Source: Desulfobacterales bacterium (GTDB lineage Bacteria; Desulfobacterota; Desulfobacteria; Desulfobacterales; Desulfosalsimonadaceae). From it: a stretch of DNA of 11,960 bases. The notes beneath the pieces were generated by a model. That model saw nothing but the letters and a program-made list of their open reading frames with translations. It was not told the origin of the DNA and did no database searches. The DNA is taken from contig JAGTVF010000167.1 of NCBI GenBank assembly GCA_018224315.1, positions 1-11,960 on the forward strand. Reading direction: 5' to 3'. Positions 1 through 6,892 of the stretch are shown here, one piece after another (the first letter of the stretch is position 1; each line of letters opens with the position of its first letter). Both the position numbers and the translations under genes were made by a program.

Positions 1-1914
1 CTCATGGGAATAGACCAGGGTGTAGCGGATCTTGTTTTTGGTCAGGGCGTCATGGAGTTTGGCAATCCGGTCCTTTCCCGGATCCATGTCGTAGCTGATC
101 TTGTATTTGCGCTGGGCCGCCTGGTCCTGGAGCTTTAGAAAGCTGAATTGTTTCATGAGTTTTTTGATTTTCTCCGGTTCCCATCGCTGGGCGATATGCG
201 TATCCCATCCCTGATCATACTGCAGATCCCGGCCATAGTAGATTTCCGTGCCCACATCCGAGATCACCACATCCGGCCGGGGCAGGCCGTGTTTTTCCAG
301 GACCTCCATGGCCGAGTCCGCCCGCCGGCCCGTGGCCACGCCAAAGCCCACTTTTGCCCGGTTTTCGGTCAGCCACTGGATCAGTTCGGTGAGATCTTTG
401 TTGTCTTCTCCGATCAGGGTGTTGTCAATGTCGGTGATCAGGAAAAAATTGACTTTGGACAATCGTGTGCCGATGGATCTTTCCTTTGCAGAGGCCTTTT
501 TTTGCCGGCTGTCGCCGAATCTTTCATCCAGGAGCTGGAACACGGCCTCTGTAAAGGACTGGGCATGGCTGTCCCAGGTGTAGTACCGGCGCACGTTCAT
601 GATGCCGTTTTTGGAGTATTGCTGCCAGAGGTCTTCATCGGTGAGCATTTTCCGGATGGCATCGGCGATTTCAGCCGGATCATCAGGGTGGATGAGAATG
701 CCGTTTTCGCAGTTGCCGATGATGTCTTTGGGGCCGCCGTCGTTTGTGGCCACCAGGGGCAGGCCCGTGGCTGCGGCTTCCAGCAGGGTCAGGCCGAAGG
801 GCTCGGTTAAGGCCGGGTTGACAAATACGCCGCGTTTTTCAGCAGCAATCCGGTAGAGCTCAGGGACTTCGTATTCCACGTCATGCTTTTTGGGGATGGC
901 CATTTTGCCGTAAAGATCATAGCGGTCCATCATCAGCAGCATGCGGGTGAGCACATCCTTTTCGTTTTCCTCCATCTCGTTGATGTCCTTGCGGATGCCG
1001 GCAAACACGGCCAGGTTGGCCAGGGCCTGCAGTTCGCGGTCTTCACCGAATGCCTGGACCAGCCCGGAGATGTTTTTGCGCTTGTCCGGTCTGGAAAGCG
1101 CAAGGACCAGGGGTTTGTCCGGGTACATCAGAAACCGTTCCAGCTGCTTTAACAGGTTGGCCTGGGCGTATTTGGAAAATTCGGATTTTTCCACTTCCGG
1201 CAGCCGGTCATGGTAATAGGGATGGAACCGGTCCACGTCAATGCCCGGGGGAATGACCGTGTATTCCGGGGTTTTGGCGTTTTTGTAAAGTCCGTACTGA
1301 TCCTCGATTTCCTGGTTGGTGCTGGTAACGATCAGGTCGGCTTTTTTCAGGATTTGTTCTTCTGTTTTGATGCGGGTGGCAATATTGTATTTTTTATTGA
1401 TCTCCGATTCCCGCATGCCGTCACTGAGCAATTTCTGTTTTTTGGGAATGCCCAGGGAATGGCCGGTAAACACAAAGGGCAGGCCGTAGAGTTCTGAAAG
1501 CTTCATGGCCACATATCCCGCATCCGGGTAATGGCCGTGAAACAAATCCGGGATATCTTTTTGTTTTTTGATGAACTTGATGACCTTGTCCACATATTCA
1601 TCCAGGTGCGGCCAGAGCAGCTCCTTTCGCATGTAGCGTTTGCCCCGGCACTGGACGCGCACAATCCGGCAATTGTCACTAAGCTCTTCAATGCGCTGTG
1701 CATAATCATCCGAGACCCTCGGATCGTCGATTAACCGGGTAAACAGGTCCACCTGGCGCACATCCGGGCGGCGGCTTAAGTGTTTGGCCAGTTCCACCAC
1801 ATAAAGCACCTGACCGCCGGTGTCTGCATCCCTTCCCAGCTCCGGCTGCTGAAAGCGCACCAAGCCGTGGATGCTAAACATCTGGATATAAATCTGTTTA
1901 TCCGGTTCCGTCAT
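1..1914 (-). CDS. Sucrose-phosphate synthase with C-terminal HAD (sucrose-phosphatase-like) domain, 3' end off the window
   Basis: The frame stays open from ATG at 1914 to the left edge: 638 residues, C-terminus missing. Near the N-terminus is the family signature LGRDADTGGQ with YVVELAKHL, then KELLWPH and FTGHSLG, all typical of plant and cyanobacterial sucrose-phosphate synthases (GT4, GT-B fold). The UDP-glucose-binding E-x7-E pair is E371 and E379 (TEPFGLTLLE). From about residue 490 a HAD-IIB domain follows, with DIDNT at 495-499, then ATGRR, SDVGTEIYYG and KISYDMDP, as in sucrose-phosphate phosphatase. The family makes sucrose-6-phosphate from UDP-glucose and fructose-6-phosphate in the cytoplasm. 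Both HAD aspartates (D495, D497) are kept, so I infer the protein may also dephosphorylate its product. The distal HAD motif (GDSGND in known phosphatases) would lie outside the window. AGGAGG five bases upstream supports the start, which overlaps the upstream kinase gene. Confidence 0.93.
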   Translation of the reverse strand, partial: MTEPDKQIYIQMFSIHGLVRFQQPELGRDADTGGQVLYVVELAKHLSRRPDVRQVDLFTRLIDDPRVSDDYAQRIEELSDNCRIVRVQCRGKRYMRKELLWPHLDEYVDKVIKFIKKQKDIPDLFHGHYPDAGYVAMKLSELYGLPFVFTGHSLGIPKKQKLLSDGMRESEINKKYNIATRIKTEEQILKKADLIVTSTNQEIEDQYGLYKNAKTPEYTVIPPGIDVDRFHPYYHDRLPEVEKSEFSKYAQANLLKQLERFLMYPDKPLVLALSRPDKRKNISGLVQAFGEDRELQALANLAVFAGIRKDINEMEENEKDVLTRMLLMMDRYDLYGKMAIPKKHDVEYEVPELYRIAAEKRGVFVNPALTEPFGLTLLEAAATGLPLVATNDGGPKDIIGNCENGILIHPDDPAEIADAIRKMLTDEDLWQQYSKNGIMNVRRYYTWDSHAQSFTEAVFQLLDERFGDSRQKKASAKERSIGTRLSKVNFFLITDIDNTLIGEDNKDLTELIQWLTENRAKVGFGVATGRRADSAMEVLEKHGLPRPDVVISDVGTEIYYGRDLQYDQGWDTHIAQRWEPEKIKKLMKQFSFLKLQDQAAQRKYKISYDMDPGKDRIAKLHDALTKNKIRYTLVYSHE

Positions 1915-2815
1915 TGGATCCTCCTGTGGTGCGGTGAAGCAATGGCAAATAAAAGTCCTGGTCTTCCGGGATGGCGCCCTGGATTTGACAAATGCGGGCG
2001 GCAAATGCGGCCGCTTCTTCAAGGATGCGGCCGGGATCCCAGTTCTGCAGGTATCCCAGGGCCACCACAGCTGCGTAAGCGTCGCCTGCGCCCACGGTGT
2101 CAGCCACCGGCCCCTGATCCGGAACCCCGGCTTTATAACAGTGATCCGGAGTATATAACCGGCTGCCGCGCTCGGCCATGGTCAGTGAAACCATCTCAAT
2201 GCCCCGGGTCTCCATGAGCCAGGCAATAAAGTCGTCATCTGATCCGGCATTCCGGCCGGTCATTTCCCGGATCTGGGTCAGTTCCGCGTCATTGAGTTTC
2301 AAAACATCAGCCCGGGCAATGGAGGCGAGCACGGTTTCTGTGCTGTAACAGTCCGGCCGCAGGTTGATATCGCAGAAACATTTGGTTGCGCTGCTGCGCT
2401 GATCCAGAAATCTTTGCAGGCGTGCGGCCATTGCCGGGGTACGCTGAATCAGGGTGCCGAAATAAACCAGATCGGGGCTGCAGGTGTTTAGCAGATCCGG
2501 CGATTCGGGCAGCTCGATGTGATCATAGGCGGTATCTGCGATGATCTCAAAACTGTGGGCGCTGTCGGGTTCGGGATGCACCCGGACCCGCCCTGTGGGG
2601 TGTCGGGAATCTGTCTGGATGCGGCTTGCATCAAATCCGTTTTTTTCAAGAAAACCGGATATCTCTTTTCCGGTTTCATCTTCTCCGATTCGCGAGATAA
2701 AGCAGACCGGCAGACCGAACTGCTTTAAATGATAAGAAAAATTAAATGGCGCCCCGCCGATACGCCGGTATCCGGGAAAAATATCCACGAGGATTTCGCC
2801 GATGACAAGAATCAC
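1898..2815 (-). CDS. PfkB-family carbohydrate kinase, probable fructokinase
   Basis: This is a 305-residue protein of normal PfkB/ribokinase length. The N-terminus reads VIGEILVDIFPG, then IGGAPFNFSYHL (sugar-binding GGAP-N motif) and FISRIGEDETG. The C-terminal PfkB signature is DTVGAGDAY at 239-247, where D245 is the expected catalytic base and the GAGD loop forms the anion hole. LKLNDAEL matches the mid-protein N-x-x-E type motif. The family phosphorylates sugars with ATP in the cytoplasm. Fructose is the likely substrate because the gene overlaps the sucrose-phosphate synthase gene by 17 nt, and comparable sugar clusters pair the two. The product, fructose-6-phosphate, is the synthase's acceptor, so the kinase could recycle fructose from sucrose turnover. 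The start is GTG at 2815 with TGAGGA six bases upstream. Substrate specificity cannot be read from the sequence: adenosine, ribose or 2-keto-3-deoxygluconate kinases share the fold. Confidence 0.88.
   Translation of the reverse strand: MILVIGEILVDIFPGYRRIGGAPFNFSYHLKQFGLPVCFISRIGEDETGKEISGFLEKNGFDASRIQTDSRHPTGRVRVHPEPDSAHSFEIIADTAYDHIELPESPDLLNTCSPDLVYFGTLIQRTPAMAARLQRFLDQRSSATKCFCDINLRPDCYSTETVLASIARADVLKLNDAELTQIREMTGRNAGSDDDFIAWLMETRGIEMVSLTMAERGSRLYTPDHCYKAGVPDQGPVADTVGAGDAYAAVVALGYLQNWDPGRILEEAAAFAARICQIQGAIPEDQDFYLPLLHRTTGGSNDGTG
1920..1925 (-). promoter_or_regulatory. Strong ribosome binding site of the sucrose-phosphate synthase gene, inside the kinase gene
   Basis: On the minus strand AGGAGG is followed by ATCCA and then ATG, a full Shine-Dalgarno match at five-base spacing. 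It lies within the last codons of the upstream kinase gene, so the two genes are probably translationally coupled. It fixes the synthase start at 1914. Confidence 0.8.
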
Positions 2816-2910
2816 AATTGTCCTCAGATGCTTGTTTTATAGTTGATTAAACTTTTTGCGGTGCCATCTGATATCAACCTTTTTACGGGTGCATCAACTT
2901 CCTGACACGT

Positions 2911-2939
2911 AAAATAAAAAGGTTTTGCGAAATTGTCAA
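2911..2939 (-). promoter_or_regulatory. Candidate sigma70 promoter for the kinase and sucrose-phosphate synthase genes
   Basis: Read on the minus strand, a perfect TTGACA (-35, at 2939-2934) is followed by 17 bases and TATTTT (-10, at 2916-2911, 4 of 6 consensus positions). Transcription would begin near 2904, leaving a leader of about 90 nt before the GTG at 2815. The assignment rests on pattern only. Confidence 0.45.
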
Positions 2940-3005
2940 ATACTTGCGGTTTGAATGTCTTTGTCCGTGTTTGTCTCTTTTCCTGTCCACATCAAAGCCG
3001 TCATT

Positions 3006-3022
3006 GGCCGGTTTGCCCGGCC
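3006..3022. repeat. GC-rich hairpin (6-bp perfect inverted repeat, 5-nt loop)
   Basis: GGCCGG at 3006-3011 pairs perfectly with CCGGCC at 3017-3022 around the loop TTTGC. No T-run follows on either strand, so it is not a typical intrinsic terminator. It sits between the two divergent promoters, about 20 bases upstream of the rightward -35 box. It could be a protein-binding palindrome or chance in GC-rich DNA. Confidence 0.4.
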
Positions 3023-3042
3023 GTTCAGGCGCTGATTTCAGG

Positions 3043-3071
3043 TTGACAATCCCGGTGCATGTTGTCATATT
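3043..3071 (+). promoter_or_regulatory. Candidate sigma70 promoter of the arsR-type repressor and metal ATPase genes
   Basis: A perfect TTGACA (3043-3048) is followed by a 17-base spacer and CATATT (3066-3071, 4 of 6 matches to TATAAT). The predicted start of transcription, near 3078, falls inside the operator-like repeat at 3070-3093. That is the layout expected if the repressor blocks RNA polymerase. The leader to the ATG at 3141 would be about 60 nt. Confidence 0.55.
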
Positions 3072-3093
3072 AACATATATTCATATAATGAAT
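3070..3093. promoter_or_regulatory. Probable ArsR/SmtB-type operator
   Basis: TTAACATATATTCA at 3070-3083 matches the SmtB-family operator core TGAACA-nn-TATTCA, as I recall it, at 11 of 12 defined positions. Overlapping it is a perfect 6-3-6 inverted repeat, ATTCAT-ATA-ATGAAT, at 3079-3093. The site sits at the -10 box and start point of the candidate promoter, just upstream of a gene for this class of repressor. I infer autorepression relieved by metal binding. Confidence 0.55.
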
Positions 3094-3140
3094 TGATAAA
3101 AAGGGCGCTGCAGATATGCCGCCCGGAAAGAAGGGGAGAA

Positions 3141-3527
3141 ATGACAGAGCCGGTAAGCGAAAACATTGCGGAAGTATGCAGTGCCAGGGTGATTCACCAT
3201 GACATCGTGGCCTGGGTGGCGGCCGCCATGCCCGAAGATCGGGATCTGGAAGAACTGGCCGGATTTTTTAAAATCTTTGGGGACAAAACCCGTATCCGGA
3301 TTCTTCGGGCATTGTCAGCTGAAGAAATGTGTGTCTGCGATCTGTCCTGCCTTCTGGGCATGAAACAGTCCGCGGTTTCCCAGCAGCTCAGGATTTTGAA
3401 ACAATCCCGGCTGGTCCGATACCGGCGGGATGGCAAGGTGATTTATTATTCCCTGGATGACGCTCATATCCGCCGGGTTCTGGAACTGGGCATGGAGCAC
3501 GTCATGGAAACCAGATCATCGGGATGA
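3141..3527 (+). CDS. ArsR/SmtB-family metal-sensing transcriptional repressor (Zn/Cd/Pb type)
   Basis: This is a 128-residue winged-helix repressor of usual length. FKIFGDKTRIRILRAL (43-58) and the recognition helix region MKQSAVSQQLRILKQSRLV (74-92) are classic ArsR-family sequence, followed by the wing RRDGKVIYYSL. Two metal sites are visible. The first is C64-V65-C66 in the alpha3 helix, with possible N-terminal ligands C13, H19 and H20 (a CadC-like alpha3N site). The second is D107-x-H109-x10-H120-x2-E123 at the C-terminus, the exact spacing of the SmtB/CzrA alpha5 zinc site. The family binds DNA as a dimer and lets go when metal binds. An in-frame TTG at 3093 would add 16 residues, but I chose ATG 3141 because GGGGAG lies just upstream and the TTG falls in the operator. 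The efflux ATPase gene begins 15 nt downstream, so this is very likely its regulator. Confidence 0.93.
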   Translation: MTEPVSENIAEVCSARVIHHDIVAWVAAAMPEDRDLEELAGFFKIFGDKTRIRILRALSAEEMCVCDLSCLLGMKQSAVSQQLRILKQSRLVRYRRDGKVIYYSLDDAHIRRVLELGMEHVMETRSSG

Positions 3528-3542
3528 AAAAAGGAAATGGTC

Positions 3543-5558
3543 ATGTCTGAACCTGTGGAAAATGTATACGAAAGTGGCGCACGGTCAGGTCAGCCGGGAT
3601 GCTGTCCTTCCTGTGGATGCGGCGGTCCCGCGCCGGCCGAAGGCGGGTCTGAAGATTTTAATACAAGCACTGAGCTTAGCAAGCTTGGCGCGGCCGCGCT
3701 GTTGTTTGCCGGGGTGCTGGTGCTGGAATACGGAGCCGTGATCCGGCTGCCGGCGTTTGTCTTTTATCTTTTTATTGCAGCCGCATATCTGACAGCAGGC
3801 GCCCGGGTGCTGGCAGCCGCCTGGCAGACCCTGGTCAGAGGCGGTTTTTTTGACGAAAATGTGCTCATGGCCATTGCCACCCTGGGGGCCATGGCCATCG
3901 GGGCGTTTTCCGAGGCTGTGGGCGTGATGATTTTTTACCGGGCCGGGGAATTTCTCCAGGGTCTGGCCGTATCGCGCTCCAGGCGCTCCATTGGCGCCCT
4001 GCTGGCCCAGCGGCCGGATACGGCCAGCCTCATCACCGAAAACGGAATCATTTCTGTTGCACCGGAAACAGTGGCTGTGGGCAGCCGGGTACTGGTCAAG
4101 CCCGGGGAAAAACTCCCCCTGGACGGCCGGATCACTGAAGGCGTCTCCCTGCTTGATACTTCCGCCCTCACAGGGGAACCGGTGCCCAGGGAGGTGACCC
4201 CGGGCGATGATGTGCAGGCAGGAGTGGTGAATTTATCCGGCACCCTTTCTATCGAAGTCACCCGCCCCTATGATCAGTCCTCCATTGCCCGCATGGTGGA
4301 GCTGGTGGAAAACGCTTCGGCCCGCAAGTCCCCCACAGAACAGTTTATCACCGTTTTTGCCCGTTACTACACCCCTGCGGTGGTGGCTGCAGCTGCGGCC
4401 GTGGCCTTTGTGCCGCCTTTGCTGATCCAGGGCGCGGAATTTGACCAGTGGATTTACCGGGCCCTGGTGCTTTTGGTGATCTCCTGTCCCTGTGCGCTGG
4501 TGATCAGCATTCCCCTGGGGTATTTCGGCGGCATCGGCCGGGCCTCCCGGCGCGGAATCCTGGTCAAGGGCTCCAATTATCTGGATGTGCTGGCAAAGCT
4601 GCATACCGTTGTGTTTGATAAAACCGGGACTTTGACCGAAGGGGTGTTTGAGGTCATGGATGTGGCCGCAGATAACGGTTACAGCCCGGCCCAGGTGTTG
4701 TCCTTTGCCGCCCGGGCTGAGCAGTTTTCCAACCATCCCATTGCCCGGGCCATTGTCGCGGCATATGATAAAAAGGGCTCTCCTGTGGGGCCCGAAGGTG
4801 TTTTTGGCCATGCAGAAACCTCGGGCTCCGGGGGTTTCGTGCGCATTGATGACAAAGCCGTTTTGGTCGGATCGGCCCGGTATTTAACGGAGCAGGGGAT
4901 TGTTCCTTCCAGCTCGAATCAGCGCCAGAGCGGTACTGTGGCCCATGTGGCTGTAGACGGCATTTATGCCGGCCATATCGAGATCAGCGACCGCATCCGG
5001 GAAGAATCGCAAAAAGCGGTTTTTCAACTGCGCCAAAACGGTGTACGCCGGATTGTGATGCTTACCGGTGACAATGCTGAAACAGCCCGAACAGTGGCCG
5101 AAACCCTCGGCCTTGACGATTACTTTGCCGATCTTTTGCCAGAGGACAAGGTCGCGGCATTTGAAAAAATCCAGGCCCAGGCCGGAAAAGGGCAGAAGGT
5201 GGCGTTTGTGGGCGACGGGATCAATGACGCCCCGGTGATCGCCAGGGCCGACGTGGGTGCGGCCATGGGGGCGGCAGGGTCGGATGCCGCCATTGAAACC
5301 GCAGACGTGGTGCTCATGACAGGCTCGCCGGAGAAAATGGCAGACGCCGTGACCATAGGCAAACAGACCCGGAAAATTGTGTGGCAGAATATTGTGCTGG
5401 CCCTGTCGATCAAGGCGGTGTTTATCGGCCTTGGCCTTGCCGGCCTGGCCACCATGTGGGCGGCTGTGTTTGCCGATGTGGGAACCGCGCTGCTGGCGGT
5501 GATCAACTCCACCCGGCCAATTTCAATTGACGCTGCGGCCGCATATATGAAAAAATAA
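3543..5558 (+). CDS. zntA: P1B-type heavy-metal efflux ATPase (Zn/Cd/Pb class, ZntA/CadA-like)
   Basis: This is a 671-residue cation pump of the inner membrane. Motifs in order are the actuator loop TGEP (210-213), the metal-site CPC in membrane helix 6 (315-317), the phosphorylated D359 in DKTGTLT, the P1B-specific HP dipeptide (H398, SNHP) and the hinge GDGINDAP (from 557). The last membrane helix has FADVGTALLAVINST, with D645 where ZntA has its zinc-liganding aspartate. This points to divalent Zn/Cd/Pb rather than copper. I count about eight hydrophobic segments, the usual P1B layout. There is no full N-terminal HMA domain; instead a short cluster GCCPSCGCGG (C20, C21, C24, C26) precedes the first membrane helix. 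Two in-frame ATGs, at 3537 and 3543, are possible; the second is better spaced from AAGGA. The gene follows the ArsR-type repressor gene by 15 nt and is presumably induced by metal through it. The symbol is by similarity; cadA would serve equally. Confidence 0.92.
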   Translation: MSEPVENVYESGARSGQPGCCPSCGCGGPAPAEGGSEDFNTSTELSKLGAAALLFAGVLVLEYGAVIRLPAFVFYLFIAAAYLTAGARVLAAAWQTLVRGGFFDENVLMAIATLGAMAIGAFSEAVGVMIFYRAGEFLQGLAVSRSRRSIGALLAQRPDTASLITENGIISVAPETVAVGSRVLVKPGEKLPLDGRITEGVSLLDTSALTGEPVPREVTPGDDVQAGVVNLSGTLSIEVTRPYDQSSIARMVELVENASARKSPTEQFITVFARYYTPAVVAAAAAVAFVPPLLIQGAEFDQWIYRALVLLVISCPCALVISIPLGYFGGIGRASRRGILVKGSNYLDVLAKLHTVVFDKTGTLTEGVFEVMDVAADNGYSPAQVLSFAARAEQFSNHPIARAIVAAYDKKGSPVGPEGVFGHAETSGSGGFVRIDDKAVLVGSARYLTEQGIVPSSSNQRQSGTVAHVAVDGIYAGHIEISDRIREESQKAVFQLRQNGVRRIVMLTGDNAETARTVAETLGLDDYFADLLPEDKVAAFEKIQAQAGKGQKVAFVGDGINDAPVIARADVGAAMGAAGSDAAIETADVVLMTGSPEKMADAVTIGKQTRKIVWQNIVLALSIKAVFIGLGLAGLATMWAAVFADVGTALLAVINSTRPISIDAAAAYMKK

Positions 5559-5617
5559 AAGATTGTCTTTCAATTTTGGATTGTGGTTTTCTGAAGTCTT
5601 TTGCCGGAGATTTTTGG

Positions 5618-6892
5618 ATGCGCTGTGATATTGGTTTTGACGAGGCCCTGGGCCTGAGTCTGGAAAACATCTTTTTCATGGAATCCGAGGTTGTCTCCGT
5701 TGACCGGGCCGTGGGCCGGGTGGCGGCGGCTCCGGTGCATGCGCAGGTTGATTCGCCTTCGGTCAATGCATCGCTGAAAGACGGATATGCCGTGGTTTCC
5801 GCGGACGTGGAAACAGCCTGCCCGGACTCGCCGGTGCGCCTGGAACTTTCCGGGGTCATGGCCGCAGGCGATCAGCCCGGACATGCCGTGTTTCCGGGAA
5901 AGGCAATGCGCATTTTAAGCGGGGCGGCAATTCCGCCCGGTGCGGACGCGGTGGTGGCAGAAGAATTCACCGACAAGGGCCGGTCCGTGGTGGCGGTATC
6001 TGCCCCGGCTGAACCGGGCCGCAACATCCTGGAAAAAGGCACGGACGTGCACTGCGGGGAACGCATTTGTCATGCCGGCGATCTGCTTGCCCCCCAGGTG
6101 ATCGGGCTGATGGTGGCGGCCGGCATTTTTAAGGTGCCGGTCTATCGGCGGCCGGAAATCGGGCTGCTGGCCACGGGCAGCGAAATTCTGCTTCCGGGAA
6201 AGCCCTTTGAGGCCGGAAAACTGTATGCCAGCAACGTGGCCCTGCAGCAGGCGTGGCTGGCTGACGGCGGGTTTGATGTGAAAATGCGGGTCTCCGGCGA
6301 CAGCCGGCAGCAGATGGCCGAGCAGATCCTGGAGCTGGCCGAGCACACAGACGTGCTGATCACCTCGGGCGGTGCCTGGAAAGGAGACCGGGATCTGGTG
6401 GTTCGCGTACTGGAGGATCTGGGCTGCAAAATGATTTTTCACCGGGTGCGCATGGGCCCGGGCAAGGCCGTGGGCATGGGCCTTTTCGGACAAAAACCCG
6501 TGTTTTGTCTGCCCGGGGGACCGGCATCGAATGAAACCGCTTTTTTGTTTATGGTCTACCCGGCCATCCGGAAAATGGCAGGCCTGGGGTTCAGCCCGTA
6601 TCTGCACCTCCATGGCCGGCTGCAAAGCACGGTGCGCGGCCAGGCGGATTGGACCCAGTTTGTGCAGTGCGACATCAGCAGAAACGGTGCTGAGATTGTT
6701 TTGCACCCCAAAAAGTTAAAAAGCCGAATGGCGGCCATGGCCAAAACCCCGGCCGTGATTGTGATCCCCGAGGGAGTGGAACAAATCGATCAGGGCAGCA
6801 GACTGTCTTTTACCTGCTTTGATCCGAGCCTGTTCATGCATTGCCCGCAGGACGGGTTACAATCCGACAAGGAAACGTCCGATCATGTCTGA
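5618..6892 (+). CDS. moeA: MoeA-family molybdopterin molybdotransferase
   Basis: This 424-residue protein, close to the usual 400-odd, inserts molybdate into adenylylated molybdopterin to finish molybdenum cofactor (in some anaerobes perhaps with tungstate). Visible motifs are SLKDGYAV (D55), RILSGAAIPPGADAVV, ATGSEIL (E189, the position of the essential E188 of the E. coli enzyme), TSGGAWKGDRD (249-259) and LPGGPASNE (P299-P302). The canonical forms of the last two are TSGGVSVG-x-x-D and PGNPVS, so this belongs to a variant clade, though the acidic residues are kept. The MoeA C-terminal domain fills the last 70-80 residues. An in-frame TTG at 5576 would add 14 residues, but ATG 5618 has GGAG upstream and begins where the family aligns. 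It starts 59 nt after the metal ATPase gene with no obvious terminator between them, so read-through is possible. The end overlaps the next small gene by 8 nt. Confidence 0.9.
   Translation: MRCDIGFDEALGLSLENIFFMESEVVSVDRAVGRVAAAPVHAQVDSPSVNASLKDGYAVVSADVETACPDSPVRLELSGVMAAGDQPGHAVFPGKAMRILSGAAIPPGADAVVAEEFTDKGRSVVAVSAPAEPGRNILEKGTDVHCGERICHAGDLLAPQVIGLMVAAGIFKVPVYRRPEIGLLATGSEILLPGKPFEAGKLYASNVALQQAWLADGGFDVKMRVSGDSRQQMAEQILELAEHTDVLITSGGAWKGDRDLVVRVLEDLGCKMIFHRVRMGPGKAVGMGLFGQKPVFCLPGGPASNETAFLFMVYPAIRKMAGLGFSPYLHLHGRLQSTVRGQADWTQFVQCDISRNGAEIVLHPKKLKSRMAAMAKTPAVIVIPEGVEQIDQGSRLSFTCFDPSLFMHCPQDGLQSDKETSDHV

Larger units (their letters stand above)
2816..3140. other. Divergent intergenic region between the kinase/synthase unit and the metal-resistance unit
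   Basis: This 325-bp stretch lies between two divergently transcribed genes and is much richer in A+T than the flanking coding DNA. It contains a candidate leftward promoter (2911-2939), a GC hairpin (3006-3022), a candidate rightward promoter (3043-3071) and an operator-like AT-rich repeat (3070-3093). A pyrimidine-rich tract with repeated TTTGTC-like words lies at about 2957-2988, with no function that I can assign. A 61-codon minus-strand frame crosses the region (2883-3068) but has no recognisable composition or motif, so I do not call it a gene. Confidence 0.75.

Noticed and set aside
148..810. 220-codon plus-strand frame in the left region, and other rightward frames up to about 2217
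   Set aside because: These lie antisense to the sucrose-phosphate synthase and kinase genes, whose motifs are unmistakable. The synthase frame has no stop before the left edge, so it must be read as an open-ended partial gene.
2883..3068. 61-codon minus-strand frame in the divergent intergenic region
   Set aside because: No motif or protein-like pattern, and it runs across the candidate promoters and hairpin.
3093..3140. TTG start giving a 144-residue version of the ArsR-type repressor
   Set aside because: The TTG falls in the operator-like repeat, while ATG 3141 has a good GGGGAG site and gives the usual family length.
5559..5617. Possible terminator between the metal ATPase gene and moeA
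   Set aside because: The gap has A- and T-rich runs but no stable inverted repeat followed by a T-run that I can see.
5915..6706. 263-codon open frame on the minus strand opposite moeA
   Set aside because: Antisense shadow rich in H, Q, R and G, with no recognisable domain or ribosome binding site; the plus-strand MoeA is clearly the gene.
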